From: Bacillus sp. FJAT-45037
GTDB lineage: Bacteria; Bacillota; Bacilli; Bacillales; Bacillaceae_D
Length of the DNA: 64,000 nt
Assembly: GCF_002797325.1 (NCBI RefSeq)
Contig: NZ_KZ454938.1
Coordinates: forward strand, 1,624,267 to 1,688,266
Reading direction: 5' to 3'
Part shown: positions 43,155 through 53,886 of the stretch, piece by piece
How the letters are laid out: each line of letters starts with the position of its first letter
Position numbering within the stretch: position 1 is the first letter of the stretch
Notes under the pieces: generated by a model
What the model was told of the DNA's origin: nothing
The model's database searches: none
What the model saw: only the letters and a program-made list of their open reading frames with translations
Made by a program: the position numbers and the translations under genes

Positions 43155-43922
43155 TTAACTAATATCAAATGAAGAGAAACCAGACTCCATCACTTCATAG
43201 GAGATTGTCTCTTTCTCATTGTTCCTTAATTCAATGATGCAATCAAAATCTTCTAATTCATATTCTGTTTCACGCACAAAGATATCTGGATGCTCGACTA
43301 CTTTCACCGCAGGCAATCGCATAATATCTCGTACTAATGTACGATGTCTCTCTGTCGAACGCATGGTTGAGACAATTCCATCGATAATAAAAATGTGATC
43401 CTCACTTAATTCATCATCTGCAAGTTGATTGCGAACGGTTTGTCTAAGTAATGTTGAGGAAATGAACGACCATCTTTTGTTGGCACAAACACTAGCCGCT
43501 ACAATCGATTCCGTCTTCCCCACTCGAGGCATCCCGCGTATCCCAACTAAATAGTGGCCATCACGCTTATATAATTCGGCCATAAAATCGACGAGCAAAC
43601 CAAGCTCCGTCCGAATAAAACGAAAGGTCTTACGATCATCTGCATCTCGTTCAATATATCGTCCGTGGCGAATCGCTAAGCGATCACGTAATCGAGGCTC
43701 TCGGAATTTTCTAACCGTAATGCTCTCGATCGTGTCTAAAATCGCACGAAACCTAGCTATAGGATCCTCACTAGCACTACGTATTAACATCCCACGACGC
43801 ATATCATCGACACCGTTTATTGTCACAATGTTTATTTTTAACATACCAAGTAAAGAAGAGATATCTCCTAGTAATCCAGGACGATTGTTATGAATTTGAT
43901 ACTCTAAATACCATTCCTTCAT
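43155..43922 (-). CDS. ymfK: YmfK-family protein with ACT-like and P-loop regions (DUF3388)
   Basis: A 255-residue protein from ATG 43922 (MKEWYLEYQIHNNRPGLLGD); a GTG at 43937 is less likely. The first 75 residues look like an ACT-type ligand-binding domain (NRPGLLGDISSLLGMLKINI). The rest has a P-loop-like GIRGMPRVGKTES (about 133-145), IDGIV and a beta-rich tail. This matches the DUF3388/YmfK family conserved at this position in bacilli. The function is unknown; a small-molecule-sensing NTPase is possible. Confidence 0.85.
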   Translation of the reverse strand: MKEWYLEYQIHNNRPGLLGDISSLLGMLKINIVTINGVDDMRRGMLIRSASEDPIARFRAILDTIESITVRKFREPRLRDRLAIRHGRYIERDADDRKTFRFIRTELGLLVDFMAELYKRDGHYLVGIRGMPRVGKTESIVAASVCANKRWSFISSTLLRQTVRNQLADDELSEDHIFIIDGIVSTMRSTERHRTLVRDIMRLPAVKVVEHPDIFVRETEYELEDFDCIIELRNNEKETISYEVMESGFSSFDIS

Positions 43923-44178
43923 AATGTATACCGTCACCTTTCTATTGTAGGATATGCAACTTATAGGTAACTTTTAAGGTGAAATATTGACAAATTCATC
44001 TAATATTCTCTACTTCTTAATGATAATGGATTTTACTTGCAAATGAAAGCACTTTGTCTAGTTAAATGCCAAAATGTCGAAAAAGATACTTGAAGCACTT
44101 AGTTTACTACAAAAATGTTCATGCTCCTACCGTTTTTATTTAGATTTAGTCCTAAAGCTATAATAAGTGGAACACCTA
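43923..44178. other. Intergenic region between ymfK and ymfJ
   Basis: A 256-bp A/T-rich gap with no ORF of note. It must contain the promoter of the ymfK-rodZ unit on the minus strand. TATCAT near 44020 is a possible -10, but no good -35 pairs with it, so I do not place the promoter. Confidence 0.4.
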
Positions 44179-44213
44179 AAAAAGAACGCCGCACGTATGT
44201 GCGACGTTCTCTT
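44179..44213 (-). terminator. ymfJ terminator
   Basis: Stem AGAACGTCGCA / TGCGGCGTTCT with a 6-nt loop, then six T on the minus strand, 4 bp after the ymfJ stop. Confidence 0.92.
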
Positions 44214-44217
44214 ACTT

Positions 44218-44469
44218 TTAGCCATCGTTATGAACTAGTTTAACCATCATATTTGCAATAGCATGTTGTTCTGCTTCATCTGCTACTTTCCATAGCTCTG
44301 CTAGAACACGCTCTTGCTCATTTTTAGGCTCTACTTGTTGTGCTAGATATTCGCCTACTTGATAAGCCACATCCGATACAACATTTTGATTCATGCCCTC
44401 ATGTTGAGCTTGATCAAGACGATCGCCTAAAAAGTCTTTCCAATGATCCCAGTTGTCGAGTACAGACAT
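44218..44469 (-). CDS. ymfJ: YmfJ (DUF3243)
   Basis: An 83-residue small helical protein of the DUF3243 family: SVLDNWDHWKDFLGDRLDQA, then VSDVAYQVGEYLAQQVEPKN and a helical end. It is conserved in bacilli at this place. Reported B. subtilis structure is a small helix bundle of unknown role. It is preceded by AAGGAGGGG and is the last gene before a strong terminator. Confidence 0.93.
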   Translation of the reverse strand: MSVLDNWDHWKDFLGDRLDQAQHEGMNQNVVSDVAYQVGEYLAQQVEPKNEQERVLAELWKVADEAEQHAIANMMVKLVHNDG

Positions 44470-44542
44470 ACTAGCCCCTCCTTGAAGAAAATGTATTACA
44501 TCCTTATTTTCTCAAGCAAAGCGGTTTTTTATGCAGAGAAAC

Positions 44543-45268
44543 TTAACAATTCCACGCACCATTTATAGAGAGAATTTGACCGTTTATATAATTTGATTTC
44601 TCAGAAGCTAAAAAAGCAACAGCATGTGCGATATCTTCTGGTGTCCCAAAGACGCCAGCAGGTATTTCATCGCATAGGTCATTTAAGTCAACTTGTGAGT
44701 AGCTTTTCATCATATCCGTTAAAATCGCACCAGGTGCCACCGCATTAACTTGGATGTTACTTATTGCTACTTCTTTAGCTAGGCTCTTAATAAAGCTGTT
44801 TAAGCCACCTTTGGCAGCAGAATAAGCCACCTCACATGCTCCTCCAGTCACACCCCAAATAGAAGAAATGGCTATCACTTTCCCCTTTTTTTCACGAATC
44901 ATATGTGGTAAAAGCTTGCGTGTTATCTTGATTGGATTTGCGACATACAAATTCATCATTTGATCAAGTTCATGATCCGTTAAGTCTGTGAACAATTGGG
45001 AAAGGCTCATTCCACCACAGTGAATGACGATATCAACAGGTGCAAATACTTGCTGTAATAATTGTGAGGCCCCCTCCCGCATACTAAGATCTGCTTGTAC
45101 ATAGTGAACATCATCTGCCCCTTGTTTAAGACAATCCTTCCCAACAGCAAGTACCGCTTCTTCATTTGTATAATAATGCAAAAATAGAGCGCACCCAGGT
45201 GAGGCTAGCTCTTTTGCAATCGCTGCACCAATCCCTCGTGACGCTCCAGTGATTAAAATTCTTTTCAT
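44543..45268 (-). CDS. ymfI: YmfI, short-chain dehydrogenase/reductase (FabG-like)
   Basis: A 241-residue SDR: cofactor motif TGASRGIG (8-15), NNAG-type region changed to HCGGMS (about 84-89), catalytic Ser141-region SSIWG, YSAAKGG (Tyr/Lys about 154-158) and NAVAPGAILTDMM. It resembles 3-oxoacyl-ACP reductase FabG. In bacilli it lies downstream of the M16 peptidase genes ymfF-ymfH. The substrate is not known. The start ATG is 5 bp after ymfH's stop, so the gene is co-transcribed. Confidence 0.95.
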   Translation of the reverse strand: MKRILITGASRGIGAAIAKELASPGCALFLHYYTNEEAVLAVGKDCLKQGADDVHYVQADLSMREGASQLLQQVFAPVDIVIHCGGMSLSQLFTDLTDHELDQMMNLYVANPIKITRKLLPHMIREKKGKVIAISSIWGVTGGACEVAYSAAKGGLNSFIKSLAKEVAISNIQVNAVAPGAILTDMMKSYSQVDLNDLCDEIPAGVFGTPEDIAHAVAFLASEKSNYINGQILSINGAWNC

Positions 45269-45273
45269 TTTCT

Positions 45274-46566
45274 TTACTCCGTCTCTTCTGCTCGGACTTG
45301 ACAGACTGTAAAGCGATCGAAGTCAAAATGTTCATTTAACACATTTTTAAGATGATCCGCTGTGATTGTTTCAAGTACTGGCACCACATCAAATAAATTC
45401 ATCTTGTTGAATTCGTAACGTGTAAATTGATTGGCAATATACTCAGGTGAATTAAGCGAGCGTAAAAATGAACCGATCTTCTTTTTTACCGCACGACGGA
45501 CCATTTGTTCATCTAAATCAGACTGCTTAAACGTAGTCACCATTTCTTTAATGGCATCAGCAAGTTCGTCTGGCTTATTCGTATCGCCACCCAATATCGT
45601 AAACCCAAAACCTTCTTCAGCTGAGTAATCAAATGAGAAGGAATCGTCAATCAATCCGTCTTCATGTAGCTTTTGATAATTGGATGAGCTTTGACCAAAC
45701 ATGAGATCGAGCAATATATTCATTGATAATTCTCGCTTTAATAATTCTTCGCCTTGCCTTGTTGGATTGGATTCTTTAAACCCAACTAAACACTTCGGTG
45801 TATGAACAGGCATACGAATCACATTTTTTTCAGTCGCTACCTTCATTGGCTCTTCATCAAAGAATCGTTCAATGTCTTTAGGTTTTGAAAATGACTTTTT
45901 CTCTTGGTTTTCACGTACTTGCTGCATCATTTCTTCTGGATTAACAGGGCCAATAATAAATAACAACATGTTATTTGGATGATAAAACGTTTCGTAACAT
46001 GTATAGAGCAAATCTTTTGTCACGTTTGAAATCGATTCAATTGTGCCAGCAATATCAAGTTTAACAGGGTGATGAACAAACATATTTTCAATTACACCAA
46101 AATAAGCTCTCCAGTCCGGATTGTCATCATACATCGTAATTTCTTGACCAATGATTCCTTTTTCCTTCTCTACGCTTTCTTCTGTGAAGTATGGATGTTG
46201 TACAAAATTCATGAGTGTTTCAAGGTTCTGTTCGACATTCGATGTACTTGAAAACAAGTAGGCTGTGCGTGTAAAGCTAGTAAAAGCATTTGCTGATGCC
46301 CCTTGTTTACTAAAATCCTGAAAAACATCCCCATTTTCATCTTCGAACATTTTATGTTCTAAGAAGTGCGCAATTCCATCCGGGACATGAAGAGGATCTT
46401 TTCCTCCTAAAGGCGTAAACTTATTATCAATTGATCCGTATTTGGTTGTAAATGTGGCATACGTTTTATTAAAGCCTTCTTTTGGCAAAATATAAACATC
46501 TAACCCATTATCAAGTTTTTCATGATAAAGCGTTTCATCTAGCTGTTTAAAAGTGAGGGGCTTCAT
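45274..46566 (-). CDS. ymfH: YmfH, M16-family zinc peptidase (active subunit)
   Basis: A 430-residue inverzincin peptidase. The inverted motif HFLEH is at about 67-71 (DGIAHFLEHKMFED), and the third ligand is in the downstream Glu-rich helix (EKEKGIIGQEI). It pairs with YmfF, which lacks the motif, just as AlbE/AlbF-type heterodimers do. The two genes overlap by 4 bp. The function is likely processing of small peptides. Confidence 0.95.
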   Translation of the reverse strand: MKPLTFKQLDETLYHEKLDNGLDVYILPKEGFNKTYATFTTKYGSIDNKFTPLGGKDPLHVPDGIAHFLEHKMFEDENGDVFQDFSKQGASANAFTSFTRTAYLFSSTSNVEQNLETLMNFVQHPYFTEESVEKEKGIIGQEITMYDDNPDWRAYFGVIENMFVHHPVKLDIAGTIESISNVTKDLLYTCYETFYHPNNMLLFIIGPVNPEEMMQQVRENQEKKSFSKPKDIERFFDEEPMKVATEKNVIRMPVHTPKCLVGFKESNPTRQGEELLKRELSMNILLDLMFGQSSSNYQKLHEDGLIDDSFSFDYSAEEGFGFTILGGDTNKPDELADAIKEMVTTFKQSDLDEQMVRRAVKKKIGSFLRSLNSPEYIANQFTRYEFNKMNLFDVVPVLETITADHLKNVLNEHFDFDRFTVCQVRAEETE

Positions 46567-47846
46567 TTTGAGTCCTCCTTTCCTGTTAGGAAGTAAATAG
46601 TATCGAGTTGTACTTTATTCGCCGCTTTCACTACATCCTCTTTTGTAGTATGATCAATCTCTTTCAGTAGCTCATCTAACGAACGTGTTTGACCACTCAC
46701 AATTTGATGATAAGCAAGTTCAACATACCCTCTTGCAACATCAGACGTTTCGAGTAATTGATTTTTCAACATCGCTTTTGTTTGATTAAGTTCTGCCTCT
46801 GTGAAATCACCAGTACGCATCGCTTCATGTTGCTCTTTAATGATTGTCACAGCCCGTTCGTATTTAGAGAATTCAATACCTGACATCACCATCATGATTC
46901 CTTTATGGCTTTCATAACGCGAAGCCGCATAATAGGCAAGACTTTCTTTTTCACGAACATTTATAAATAACTTCGAATGAGAGAATCCTCCAAACAATCC
47001 GTTAAATAATTGCATCGCGATATAATCGGGACTATTGTACGTCGTATATGTACGATAACCAATATGTAGCTTCCCTTGTTTAACATCTTGTTCATCTGTT
47101 ACGATATTCTCATTTTTTACGTCGGGACTTTCACTGCTTGCTGGCACTTGTTCTTTAGGGTTGCGGCTATCAAAAGTGAAATGTGTTTTTATTTGTTCAA
47201 TTGCTTCTTGCTCGTCAATATCACCGACAACATACAGGTCCATGCGATCTGTATCTAGGAGTTCTTTGTAATAAGAATACAGCGACTCGGCTGTAATCGC
47301 TTCCACTTCACCTTCAGTTCCGAATGCTGTTAAGCCAAACGGTTCGTCTTTACACATTTCTTCAGTAATACGAACATTCGCAAAGCGCATTTTATCATCG
47401 TAGACCGATTGAATCCGTTGTTTTAATGAACGTTTCTCACTCTCAACTATAGTCGACGCAAATGCCTCACCTTCTGTTAGCGGATTAAGGAGAACCTCTG
47501 CAAGTAATTTCATACCTTCTTCAAAAATCGGTGTTTGGTCTGTTAAAAATTTTTCATTAGCCACATCTAACCGAATCGTTATGACATGCTGTTCTCCCTT
47601 TTTCTGCACGTCAGAGGATAGCATTGCGCCGTATAATTCATCAAGACGTCCTCTCACTTCTTTTCGTGAAGGAGATGTCACCGTGCCATTTTGAAGAATA
47701 TGAGGAAGCAAGGCGCGCATGGCGACTGTCTCTCTATGAAGTGGCGCTTTCATCATGAGCATTAATGTATTGGTTTTATAGCGGTCTGTTTTAATGGTAT
47801 GGACATTTAGACCGTGACAATCTACTGTGTTTTCAGCTAGTTGCAT
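46563..47846 (-). CDS. ymfF: YmfF, M16-family peptidase homologue without metal site
   Basis: A 427-residue M16-type protein from ATG 47846 (MQLAENTVDCHGLNVHTIKT) with AAAAAGGAG upstream. The HXXEH motif is replaced (ALLPHILQNGTVTSPSRKEV), while the rest of the fold is kept (LDELYGAMLSSDVQKKGEQH). This is normal for YmfF, which is thought to form the non-catalytic half of a YmfF-YmfH peptidase. It is directly upstream of ymfH with a 4-bp overlap. Confidence 0.93.
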   Translation of the reverse strand: MQLAENTVDCHGLNVHTIKTDRYKTNTLMLMMKAPLHRETVAMRALLPHILQNGTVTSPSRKEVRGRLDELYGAMLSSDVQKKGEQHVITIRLDVANEKFLTDQTPIFEEGMKLLAEVLLNPLTEGEAFASTIVESEKRSLKQRIQSVYDDKMRFANVRITEEMCKDEPFGLTAFGTEGEVEAITAESLYSYYKELLDTDRMDLYVVGDIDEQEAIEQIKTHFTFDSRNPKEQVPASSESPDVKNENIVTDEQDVKQGKLHIGYRTYTTYNSPDYIAMQLFNGLFGGFSHSKLFINVREKESLAYYAASRYESHKGIMMVMSGIEFSKYERAVTIIKEQHEAMRTGDFTEAELNQTKAMLKNQLLETSDVARGYVELAYHQIVSGQTRSLDELLKEIDHTTKEDVVKAANKVQLDTIYFLTGKEDSK

Positions 47847-47880
47847 TGCAATCATCTCCTTTTTACCATTCATCGTTAGT

Positions 47881-48648
47881 TTATGCCTTTACTCGCTTTC
47901 TTACTACGTGGAACTTAAATTTATCCGCTCTAAAATAATTAAGAGAATAAAGTAATGGTCGTTCACTTTGATCATAATGTGTTTGTTTTAAAAGTAACAA
48001 TGACGTACCTGGGTCACAGTGAAGCGTCTCTGACACTCGCTCATGGTAGCCAATCGGCTCAATATATGTAATGGCATATGTAATAGAGTGCCCGAGTTCT
48101 TCTAAGTAATTAAAAATTGATTTCGTTTCATGAATAGAGTGATTTTTAAGCAACTCATTGGGCACTCTATCAAGGCAATAGACAAGAGGCACCTCATCTG
48201 CTGTACGAACACGTTCAATTTCCATCACTTCTGTTAATTCTTCATCATTAAACCGACGTCGGTCTTCATCTGTTGCTTCACTAACAGCCGACGACAAAAA
48301 GATTGTCCCAGGTTTCATGTTAGCTTGTTTAATCATATCCGTCACACTGTAAAGTTCTTCAATTCCAGCCAAGAAAAGAGGTTTTGTATGTACAAATGTT
48401 CCAACCCCGTGACGCCTAACCACAACCCCTTCTTCTTCAAGTAGACGAAGAGCTTCCCGCAACGTTGCACGAGAAATTCCTAGCTGTTTGGACAATTCAA
48501 ATTCAGAAGGGAGCTTTTCTCCTTCTTCATAGACTTGGTTTTCGATATCTTCTTTAATCCGGTCAATTACTTGTAAATACAACGGACGATGATCTGCTTT
48601 AATCAAAGTCTCCACCCCTTTAAGCCTTATTCTCTCTCTTTTAACCAT
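47881..48648 (-). CDS. ymfC: GntR/HutC-type regulator (YmfC)
   Basis: A 255-residue regulator with an N-terminal winged-helix GntR domain (about 22-85: [40 protein letters not shown]) and a C-terminal UTRA ligand-binding domain (about 100-245). The true start is uncertain: the ATG at 48648 has no good ribosome site, while a TTG (about 48606) or GTG downstream follows GGGGTGGAG. It lies between spoIIIE and ymfF. In B. subtilis the same place holds ymfC-ymfD-ymfE; the ymfD exporter is absent here. Confidence 0.9.
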   Translation of the reverse strand: MVKRERIRLKGVETLIKADHRPLYLQVIDRIKEDIENQVYEEGEKLPSEFELSKQLGISRATLREALRLLEEEGVVVRRHGVGTFVHTKPLFLAGIEELYSVTDMIKQANMKPGTIFLSSAVSEATDEDRRRFNDEELTEVMEIERVRTADEVPLVYCLDRVPNELLKNHSIHETKSIFNYLEELGHSITYAITYIEPIGYHERVSETLHCDPGTSLLLLKQTHYDQSERPLLYSLNYFRADKFKFHVVRKRVKA

Positions 48649-48663
48649 TTTTTAGAACTATTT

Positions 48664-51036
48664 TCATGAAGATGATATGTTTTGATCCGTTTGTTCTTGT
48701 TTTGAGACAAGGACCTCTCTCGGTTTACTACCTTCGTATGGACCAACAATTCCTCTTAATTCCATTTCATCGATGAGTCTTGCAGCTCGTGTATACCCTA
48801 CTCGGAAGCGTCGTTGGAGCATCGAAACAGATGCCGTTTCCATCTCTGTAACAAGTTCGACAGCAGCATCATACAACTCATCTTCCACTTTCTCTTTTAC
48901 TTCCGGTGCATCTGTTGGTGTCATTTCTTCTTGGTATTGTGCTTTTTGTTGAGAGATGACAAAAGCTACAATCTCTTCAACTTCGCTATCAGATAAAAAG
49001 GCACCTTGAATCCTTGTTGGCTTCGTAGCTCCCGTTGGTAAATATAGCATATCTCCGCGACCGAGTAGCTTTTCAGCCCCACCAGAATCAAGAATTGTTC
49101 TAGAATCAGTTTGCGAAGAGACACCAAAAGCAATCCGAGATGGGATGTTCGCTTTAATCACTCCAGTAATTACGTCAACAGACGGTCGTTGAGTTGCAAT
49201 AATCATATGAATTCCTGCAGCACGTGCCATTTGAGCAAGCCTTGCAATAGAGTCCTCTACATCACCAGAGGCAACCATCATTAAATCAGCTAATTCATCA
49301 ACAATCACAATAATATAGGGTAATGTTGGTTGCTTGGCATCTGATGTTACATTTTGTTTGCGTACGGAATTGTTATAGCCTTCAATATTTCTTGTTCCTG
49401 TATGCGAGAACAATTCGTAACGACGTTCCATCTCTGATACTACTTTTTTCAAGGCTTGGGATGCTTTTTTCGCCTCTGTCACTACAGGAGTTAACAAGTG
49501 TGGAATCCCATTGTACATATTCAATTCAACCATTTTAGGGTCAATCATCATTAACTTTACTTCGTGTGGCTTTGCTTTCATCAGAATACTTACAATAATT
49601 CCATTAATACAAACACTTTTTCCACTTCCAGTCGCACCTGCTACAAGTAAATGTGGCATCTTATTCAGTGGTGCTAATACTGGTTCTCCTGAAATATCTC
49701 TTCCTAAACCAACTGATAGCACATTCTCATCGTTTTTCGACTTCTCAGAGTCTAATACCTCTCTCAACGTCACAATCGCCACTTCTTGGTTCGGCACCTC
49801 AATTCCAATAGCTGATTTACCTGGAATCGGCGCTTCCATTCTAATATCTTTTGCAGCTAGCGCTAGTGCAAGGTCATCCGCTAAATTAACAATTTTGCTC
49901 ACCTTTACACCAACACTAGGATTTACTTCATATTTAGTCACAGCAGGCCCTAAATGGACTTTTGAAACTCTAGCCTTCACTCCAAAACTCTCAAGTGTTT
50001 GCTCAAGCTTTCTAGCATTTGAAGTTAATTGACGCTTCTCATTATATTGACTCGGGTTATTCGGAAGCTGCAACATCTCGAGGTCTGGTAGCTTGTACAA
50101 TTCATTCGCTTCATCAGCCGTAATGAGTGGAATTGGCACCTCGTCTGGTTGATGGTCTTCGTCTTGATGCTTGATTTCTTTCTTTTTCTCTACTGAATCT
50201 TCAGTAGATTTTTGATCGGTAAGAGGTTTCTCTTTGCTTTTTTCCGAATATGCTTTTTGCGTAAAGTCAACAATTTCTGGCTCGGCCATCACATCAGGTT
50301 CAATAACGTCCTCGTCTTCATCACCTTTAAGATCCTGTTGTGATTTTCGTTGTTTTTTCCGCTCTTCATATGCCGCTTTTTCATCGGTTATTTTTTGTTT
50401 CGTTCTCTCTTTCATCTCTTTCATTTCATCAAGTAGTGAGAGCAACGTATCTGCAATAAAAACATACACTCCTTTAAACAATCGTCCCACAAGCTCAGAT
50501 AACGAGCGTCCTGTAAGTAAAATCATTCCTACTACAAAAAGAATAAAACATAAAAAATATGTACCAGCTTCAGCAAATAAGAAATGACTAATCGCAAACG
50601 CAATAGAACCGACCATTCCTCCACCTAAGTCGGTTGGAGGGACTTCCCCTCTCATTTCCATCCAAAATAAATTCCAAGTGTTTCGAATGACCGACTGATC
50701 TTGAAACCCTTCTCGGTTATTTAAGTGATGAAACAAACCGACATGACTAAATAATGTGAGAGATAATACCATTACATAAAATCCAGCCATCCTTCTTGAC
50801 CAGAAATGGGGCATTTTTCGTTTGATCATAATATATAATGCTGTTACTAGTAACCCTCCTGCTAATATGACAAACCATTGTCCTAAGAAGAAACGGAACA
50901 GTCTTACAAACGCTTCACCGACTGATCCCAATCTTGCCATGGTTACGACGGCAATGACTAGTAACCCGAGACCAATTAACTCGTACGTTAATTGAGATTT
51001 CCACTCGGTTTTTTTCTTCTTTTTACGCCTTGCCAT
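48664..51036 (-). CDS. spoIIIE: DNA translocase SpoIIIE/FtsK
   Basis: A 790-residue DNA pump that clears DNA from the septum and moves the chromosome into the forespore. N-terminal membrane helices span about 18-35, 45-65, 75-95 and 140-165 ([19 protein letters not shown] is one of them). An acidic/basic linker follows to about 330. The motor has Walker A GATGSGKS (about 464-471), Walker [16 protein letters not shown] (about 570) and the RecA-like [20 protein letters not shown]. The C-terminal gamma winged helix ([20 protein letters not shown]) reads polar SRS sequences. The length agrees with B. subtilis SpoIIIE (787). Confidence 0.97.
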   Translation of the reverse strand: MARRKKKKKTEWKSQLTYELIGLGLLVIAVVTMARLGSVGEAFVRLFRFFLGQWFVILAGGLLVTALYIMIKRKMPHFWSRRMAGFYVMVLSLTLFSHVGLFHHLNNREGFQDQSVIRNTWNLFWMEMRGEVPPTDLGGGMVGSIAFAISHFLFAEAGTYFLCFILFVVGMILLTGRSLSELVGRLFKGVYVFIADTLLSLLDEMKEMKERTKQKITDEKAAYEERKKQRKSQQDLKGDEDEDVIEPDVMAEPEIVDFTQKAYSEKSKEKPLTDQKSTEDSVEKKKEIKHQDEDHQPDEVPIPLITADEANELYKLPDLEMLQLPNNPSQYNEKRQLTSNARKLEQTLESFGVKARVSKVHLGPAVTKYEVNPSVGVKVSKIVNLADDLALALAAKDIRMEAPIPGKSAIGIEVPNQEVAIVTLREVLDSEKSKNDENVLSVGLGRDISGEPVLAPLNKMPHLLVAGATGSGKSVCINGIIVSILMKAKPHEVKLMMIDPKMVELNMYNGIPHLLTPVVTEAKKASQALKKVVSEMERRYELFSHTGTRNIEGYNNSVRKQNVTSDAKQPTLPYIIVIVDELADLMMVASGDVEDSIARLAQMARAAGIHMIIATQRPSVDVITGVIKANIPSRIAFGVSSQTDSRTILDSGGAEKLLGRGDMLYLPTGATKPTRIQGAFLSDSEVEEIVAFVISQQKAQYQEEMTPTDAPEVKEKVEDELYDAAVELVTEMETASVSMLQRRFRVGYTRAARLIDEMELRGIVGPYEGSKPREVLVSKQEQTDQNISSS

Positions 51037-51084
51037 TCGTTTTCACCTCATTTTACAACATCTATAACTATTCAAATCACATAG

Positions 51085-51112
51085 AGAAGAAGCAGCCAAA
51101 ATTGGCTGCTTC
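51085..51112 (-). terminator. ylzJ terminator
   Basis: Perfect 10-bp stem GAAGCAGCCA / TGGCTGCTTC with a 5-nt loop. The following TTCTCTATGTG is only moderately T-rich, so termination may be partial before spoIIIE. Confidence 0.55.
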
Positions 51113-51165
51113 GACCATGCTTGGATGAATTTAATTATAGCATAAGATAGAACTGGTCTACATAG

Positions 51166-51387
51166 CTAAAATTGAGGTTTTGCTTGAATAATCGTACCTG
51201 GAGTATAGTTTGGATTTAAGTAACTCATTGAATTGCCACTCATTAACCGAACGACTTTATACTCACTGGCGTTTATTTGTTCTACAATTAATTGACCATC
51301 TGCACAGTTAACGACTTGTTGAGTAGCATAGGCATGTTCATCAGGTGGAAAGATCTGTTCATGTGGCATCATCGTATACAAGATCAT
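51166..51387 (-). CDS. ylzJ: YlzJ-like small protein
   Basis: A 73-residue protein of the YlzJ family ([20 protein letters not shown], ending [10 protein letters not shown]), conserved beside tepA in bacilli. It overlaps tepA by 4 bp (ATGA). No function is assigned. It is likely to bind a partner by its beta-rich fold. Confidence 0.9.
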   Translation of the reverse strand: MILYTMMPHEQIFPPDEHAYATQQVVNCADGQLIVEQINASEYKVVRLMSGNSMSYLNPNYTPGTIIQAKPQF

Positions 51388-52115
51388 TGCACCATGTCTC
51401 CTTTCGTTTCTTTCGGTTTATTTTCATCCATTAACTCATTTAGTTTCTTTAAAGCAACGCCAATGCCACCTACTTCATCAATCAACCCGTATTGCACTGC
51501 GTCAGTACCTACCACATTAGTACCAATATCTCGAGTTAAGTTCCCTTTTGAGAGCATCAATTCTTTAAATTTCTCTTCCGAAATTCTAGATTGTTGTGTA
51601 ACAAAACTGATGACTCTTTCTTGCATTTTGTCTAAGTATTCAAATGTTTGTGGAACTCCAATGACTAAACCTGTTAAACGGATTGGGTGAATGGTCATTG
51701 TCGCTGTCTTGGCAATAAAAGAGTAGTTCGCTGCGACGGCGATCGGAACTCCAATCGAGTGCCCTCCGCCAAGAACAAGAGTGACCGTCGGTTTTGACAT
51801 GGATGCGACCATCTCAGAAATAGCAAGACCCGCTTCTACATCTCCTCCTACTGTGTTTAAGATCAAAAGTAATCCTTCCATTTTTGGGTTTTGCTCGACC
51901 GCTACGAGTTGCGGAATAATATGTTCGTATTTAGTGGTTTTATTTTGAGGAGGCAATTGCATATGACCCTCTATTTGACCAATAATGGTCATACAATGAA
52001 TGTTTGATGCCTCCATTGTTGGAACGTTTGTTTGACCTAATTCTTGAATCTTATCAAGTATTCCCGAACCCTTTTGATCTTTTTGCGGAGCTTGCGGCTG
52101 TTCATTCATATCCAT
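51384..52115 (-). CDS. tepA: TepA, ClpP/SppA-like protease (translocation-enhancing protein)
   Basis: A 243-residue ClpP-fold serine protease. The catalytic Ser lies in [20 protein letters not shown] (about 134-153), with an oxyanion strand [20 protein letters not shown] (about 80-99) and [13 protein letters not shown] (His about 162). No signal peptide is present, so it is cytosolic. In B. subtilis TepA was linked to protein secretion and spore outgrowth. It starts at ATG with AAGGAGG 9 bp upstream, and follows RNase J2 by about 100 bp, with a terminator between. Confidence 0.95.
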   Translation of the reverse strand: MDMNEQPQAPQKDQKGSGILDKIQELGQTNVPTMEASNIHCMTIIGQIEGHMQLPPQNKTTKYEHIIPQLVAVEQNPKMEGLLLILNTVGGDVEAGLAISEMVASMSKPTVTLVLGGGHSIGVPIAVAANYSFIAKTATMTIHPIRLTGLVIGVPQTFEYLDKMQERVISFVTQQSRISEEKFKELMLSKGNLTRDIGTNVVGTDAVQYGLIDEVGGIGVALKKLNELMDENKPKETKGDMVQ

Positions 52116-52178
52116 CCATAACGTCCTCCTTCAATGTTGTATGCAGATAGTATGAACGCCACAAGTAAAATTCATGCG

Positions 52179-52209
52179 AAAAAAAGACATGCCAGATTCG
52201 ACATGTCTT
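52179..52209 (-). terminator. rnjB terminator
   Basis: Stem AGACATG / CATGTCT with a 10-nt loop that can pair partly, followed by seven T on the minus strand, downstream of the rnjB stop. Confidence 0.8.
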
Positions 52210-52218
52210 CTTGTTTTC

Positions 52219-53886
52219 TTATACTTCCATAATAATTGGTAAAATCATTGGTCTACGTTTCGTTTTTTCAAATAAGAAACGGCTTAACCCTTCACGGACG
52301 TTACTCTTCAATGATGACCACTCATTTACGTTCTCTGTCACACACTTCTTCAAAATAGTGCTTACTAATTCGTTTGAATCATCGAGTAATTTCTCAGATT
52401 CACGAACATAAACAAAACCTCTAGAAATAATATTTGGTCCAGAAACAATCTCACCTGTTTTTTTGTTTAAAGTCACAACAACAACTAAGATTCCATCTTT
52501 TGATAGAAGACGGCGATCACGTAGAACGATGTTACCGACATCACCAACACCTAATCCATCGATTAGTACATTACCTGCCGGAACTTTTCCACCTTTTCTA
52601 GCCTGTCCTTTTGTAAATTCAATCACTTCACCTTTATCAACTAGATAAATGTTTTCTTGCTTGATTCCCACATCAATCGCAAGCCCTTGATGTGCATGTT
52701 GCATACGGAACTCCCCATGAATTGGTAAGAAATATTTAGGTTTCATTAAATTCAACATGAGTTTTAACTCTTCTTGGCTACCGTGTCCCGATGCATGAAC
52801 TTTCGATTGACCATATACGACATCTGCTCCAATACGGTGCAATTTATCAATAATGGCTGAAACCGATTTTTCATTACCTGGAATCGCCGAAGCTGCGATC
52901 ATGACGGTATCTTGCTCTGTAATCGTAATTTGGCGATGAGCTCCTTTAGCCATTCTAGTTAAAGCACTCATTGGTTCGCCTTGACTTCCTGTTGTTACTA
53001 TAACTAATTGATGATCCTTGTATTTACTCACTTCATCAATCTCAATGACAAGATTGTCTGGCATTTTTAAGTAACCGAGTTTTGAAGCTATCGTAATGAC
53101 ACGAATCATACTTTTCCCAACAATTGCAAGCTTACGATTTGCTTTGACTGCTGCATGAATCACTTGTTGGATCCGGTGCACATTCGAAGCAAAAGTTGTT
53201 ACAATAATTCGGTTTGTTGACTGTTCGAACACTTCGGCAATCCCTTGTCCAACTTCTGTTTCTGACTTAGTCGTTCCAGGACGTTCAGCATTCGTACTAT
53301 CTGATAGTAAGCACAGAACGCCTTTTTGACCAATTGCCGCCATCTTTCCGATTTCTGCTTGTTTCCCATCAACAGGCGTTTGGTCAAACTTAAAATCTCC
53401 CGTATGAACAACCGCACCTTGAGATGTTTCAACGCATACTCCTACTGAATCTGGAATACTGTGATTAACGCGGAAAAACGATACATCTGTTGAGCCAACT
53501 TTAATTCTTGAGTTGGAATCAATTAGTTGTAAGTTCGTTTGGCGTAAAATACCCGCCTCTTTCAACTTCTCTTCAACTAAGCCAAGGGTTAGTTTTGTTC
53601 CATAAACAGGTACATTGATCTTCTTTAAAACGTATCTTAGACCACCAATGTGATCTTCGTGACCATGCGTGAGAATAATCCCTCTTACTCGGTCCTTTTG
53701 TTCAACTAAATACGATACATCCGGAATAACAATATCGATTCCTAACATATCATCATCTGGAAACATTAGTCCTGAATCAACGATAATAATATCGTCATCT
53801 ACTTCAATTCCGTACATATTTTTGCCGATTTCTCCGACTCCACCTAAGGCAAAAACACGTACTTTTTCTGTCTGTTGCTTTGACAC
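52219..53886 (-). CDS. rnjB: Ribonuclease J2 (beta-CASP metallo-nuclease)
   Basis: A 555-residue beta-CASP RNase. The zinc motif HGHEDH is at about 74-79, followed by a second-site HTGDFKFD (about 161-168), LLSDSTNAERPG, and the C-terminal HASGHGSQEEL and PIHGEFRM (about 365-396) motifs. The length equals that of both B. subtilis RNase J1 and J2; position upstream of tepA and the spoIIIE cluster identifies it as J2 (ymfA). It forms a complex with J1 for 5'-3' decay and endonucleolytic maturation. It has a long leader (about 240 nt), upstream of GGAGG at 53894. Confidence 0.93.
   Translation of the reverse strand: MSKQQTEKVRVFALGGVGEIGKNMYGIEVDDDIIIVDSGLMFPDDDMLGIDIVIPDVSYLVEQKDRVRGIILTHGHEDHIGGLRYVLKKINVPVYGTKLTLGLVEEKLKEAGILRQTNLQLIDSNSRIKVGSTDVSFFRVNHSIPDSVGVCVETSQGAVVHTGDFKFDQTPVDGKQAEIGKMAAIGQKGVLCLLSDSTNAERPGTTKSETEVGQGIAEVFEQSTNRIIVTTFASNVHRIQQVIHAAVKANRKLAIVGKSMIRVITIASKLGYLKMPDNLVIEIDEVSKYKDHQLVIVTTGSQGEPMSALTRMAKGAHRQITITEQDTVMIAASAIPGNEKSVSAIIDKLHRIGADVVYGQSKVHASGHGSQEELKLMLNLMKPKYFLPIHGEFRMQHAHQGLAIDVGIKQENIYLVDKGEVIEFTKGQARKGGKVPAGNVLIDGLGVGDVGNIVLRDRRLLSKDGILVVVVTLNKKTGEIVSGPNIISRGFVYVRESEKLLDDSNELVSTILKKCVTENVNEWSSLKSNVREGLSRFLFEKTKRRPMILPIIMEV

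Noticed and set aside
46563-47846. ymfF as a pseudogene because it lacks the HXXEH motif
   Set aside because: The ORF is full length and YmfF orthologues normally lack the motif; it is the non-catalytic partner of YmfH.
49511-50032. A 173-codon plus-strand reading frame inside spoIIIE
   Set aside because: It is antisense to a conserved motor domain; its composition mirrors the codon pattern of spoIIIE and no ribosome site or family is seen.
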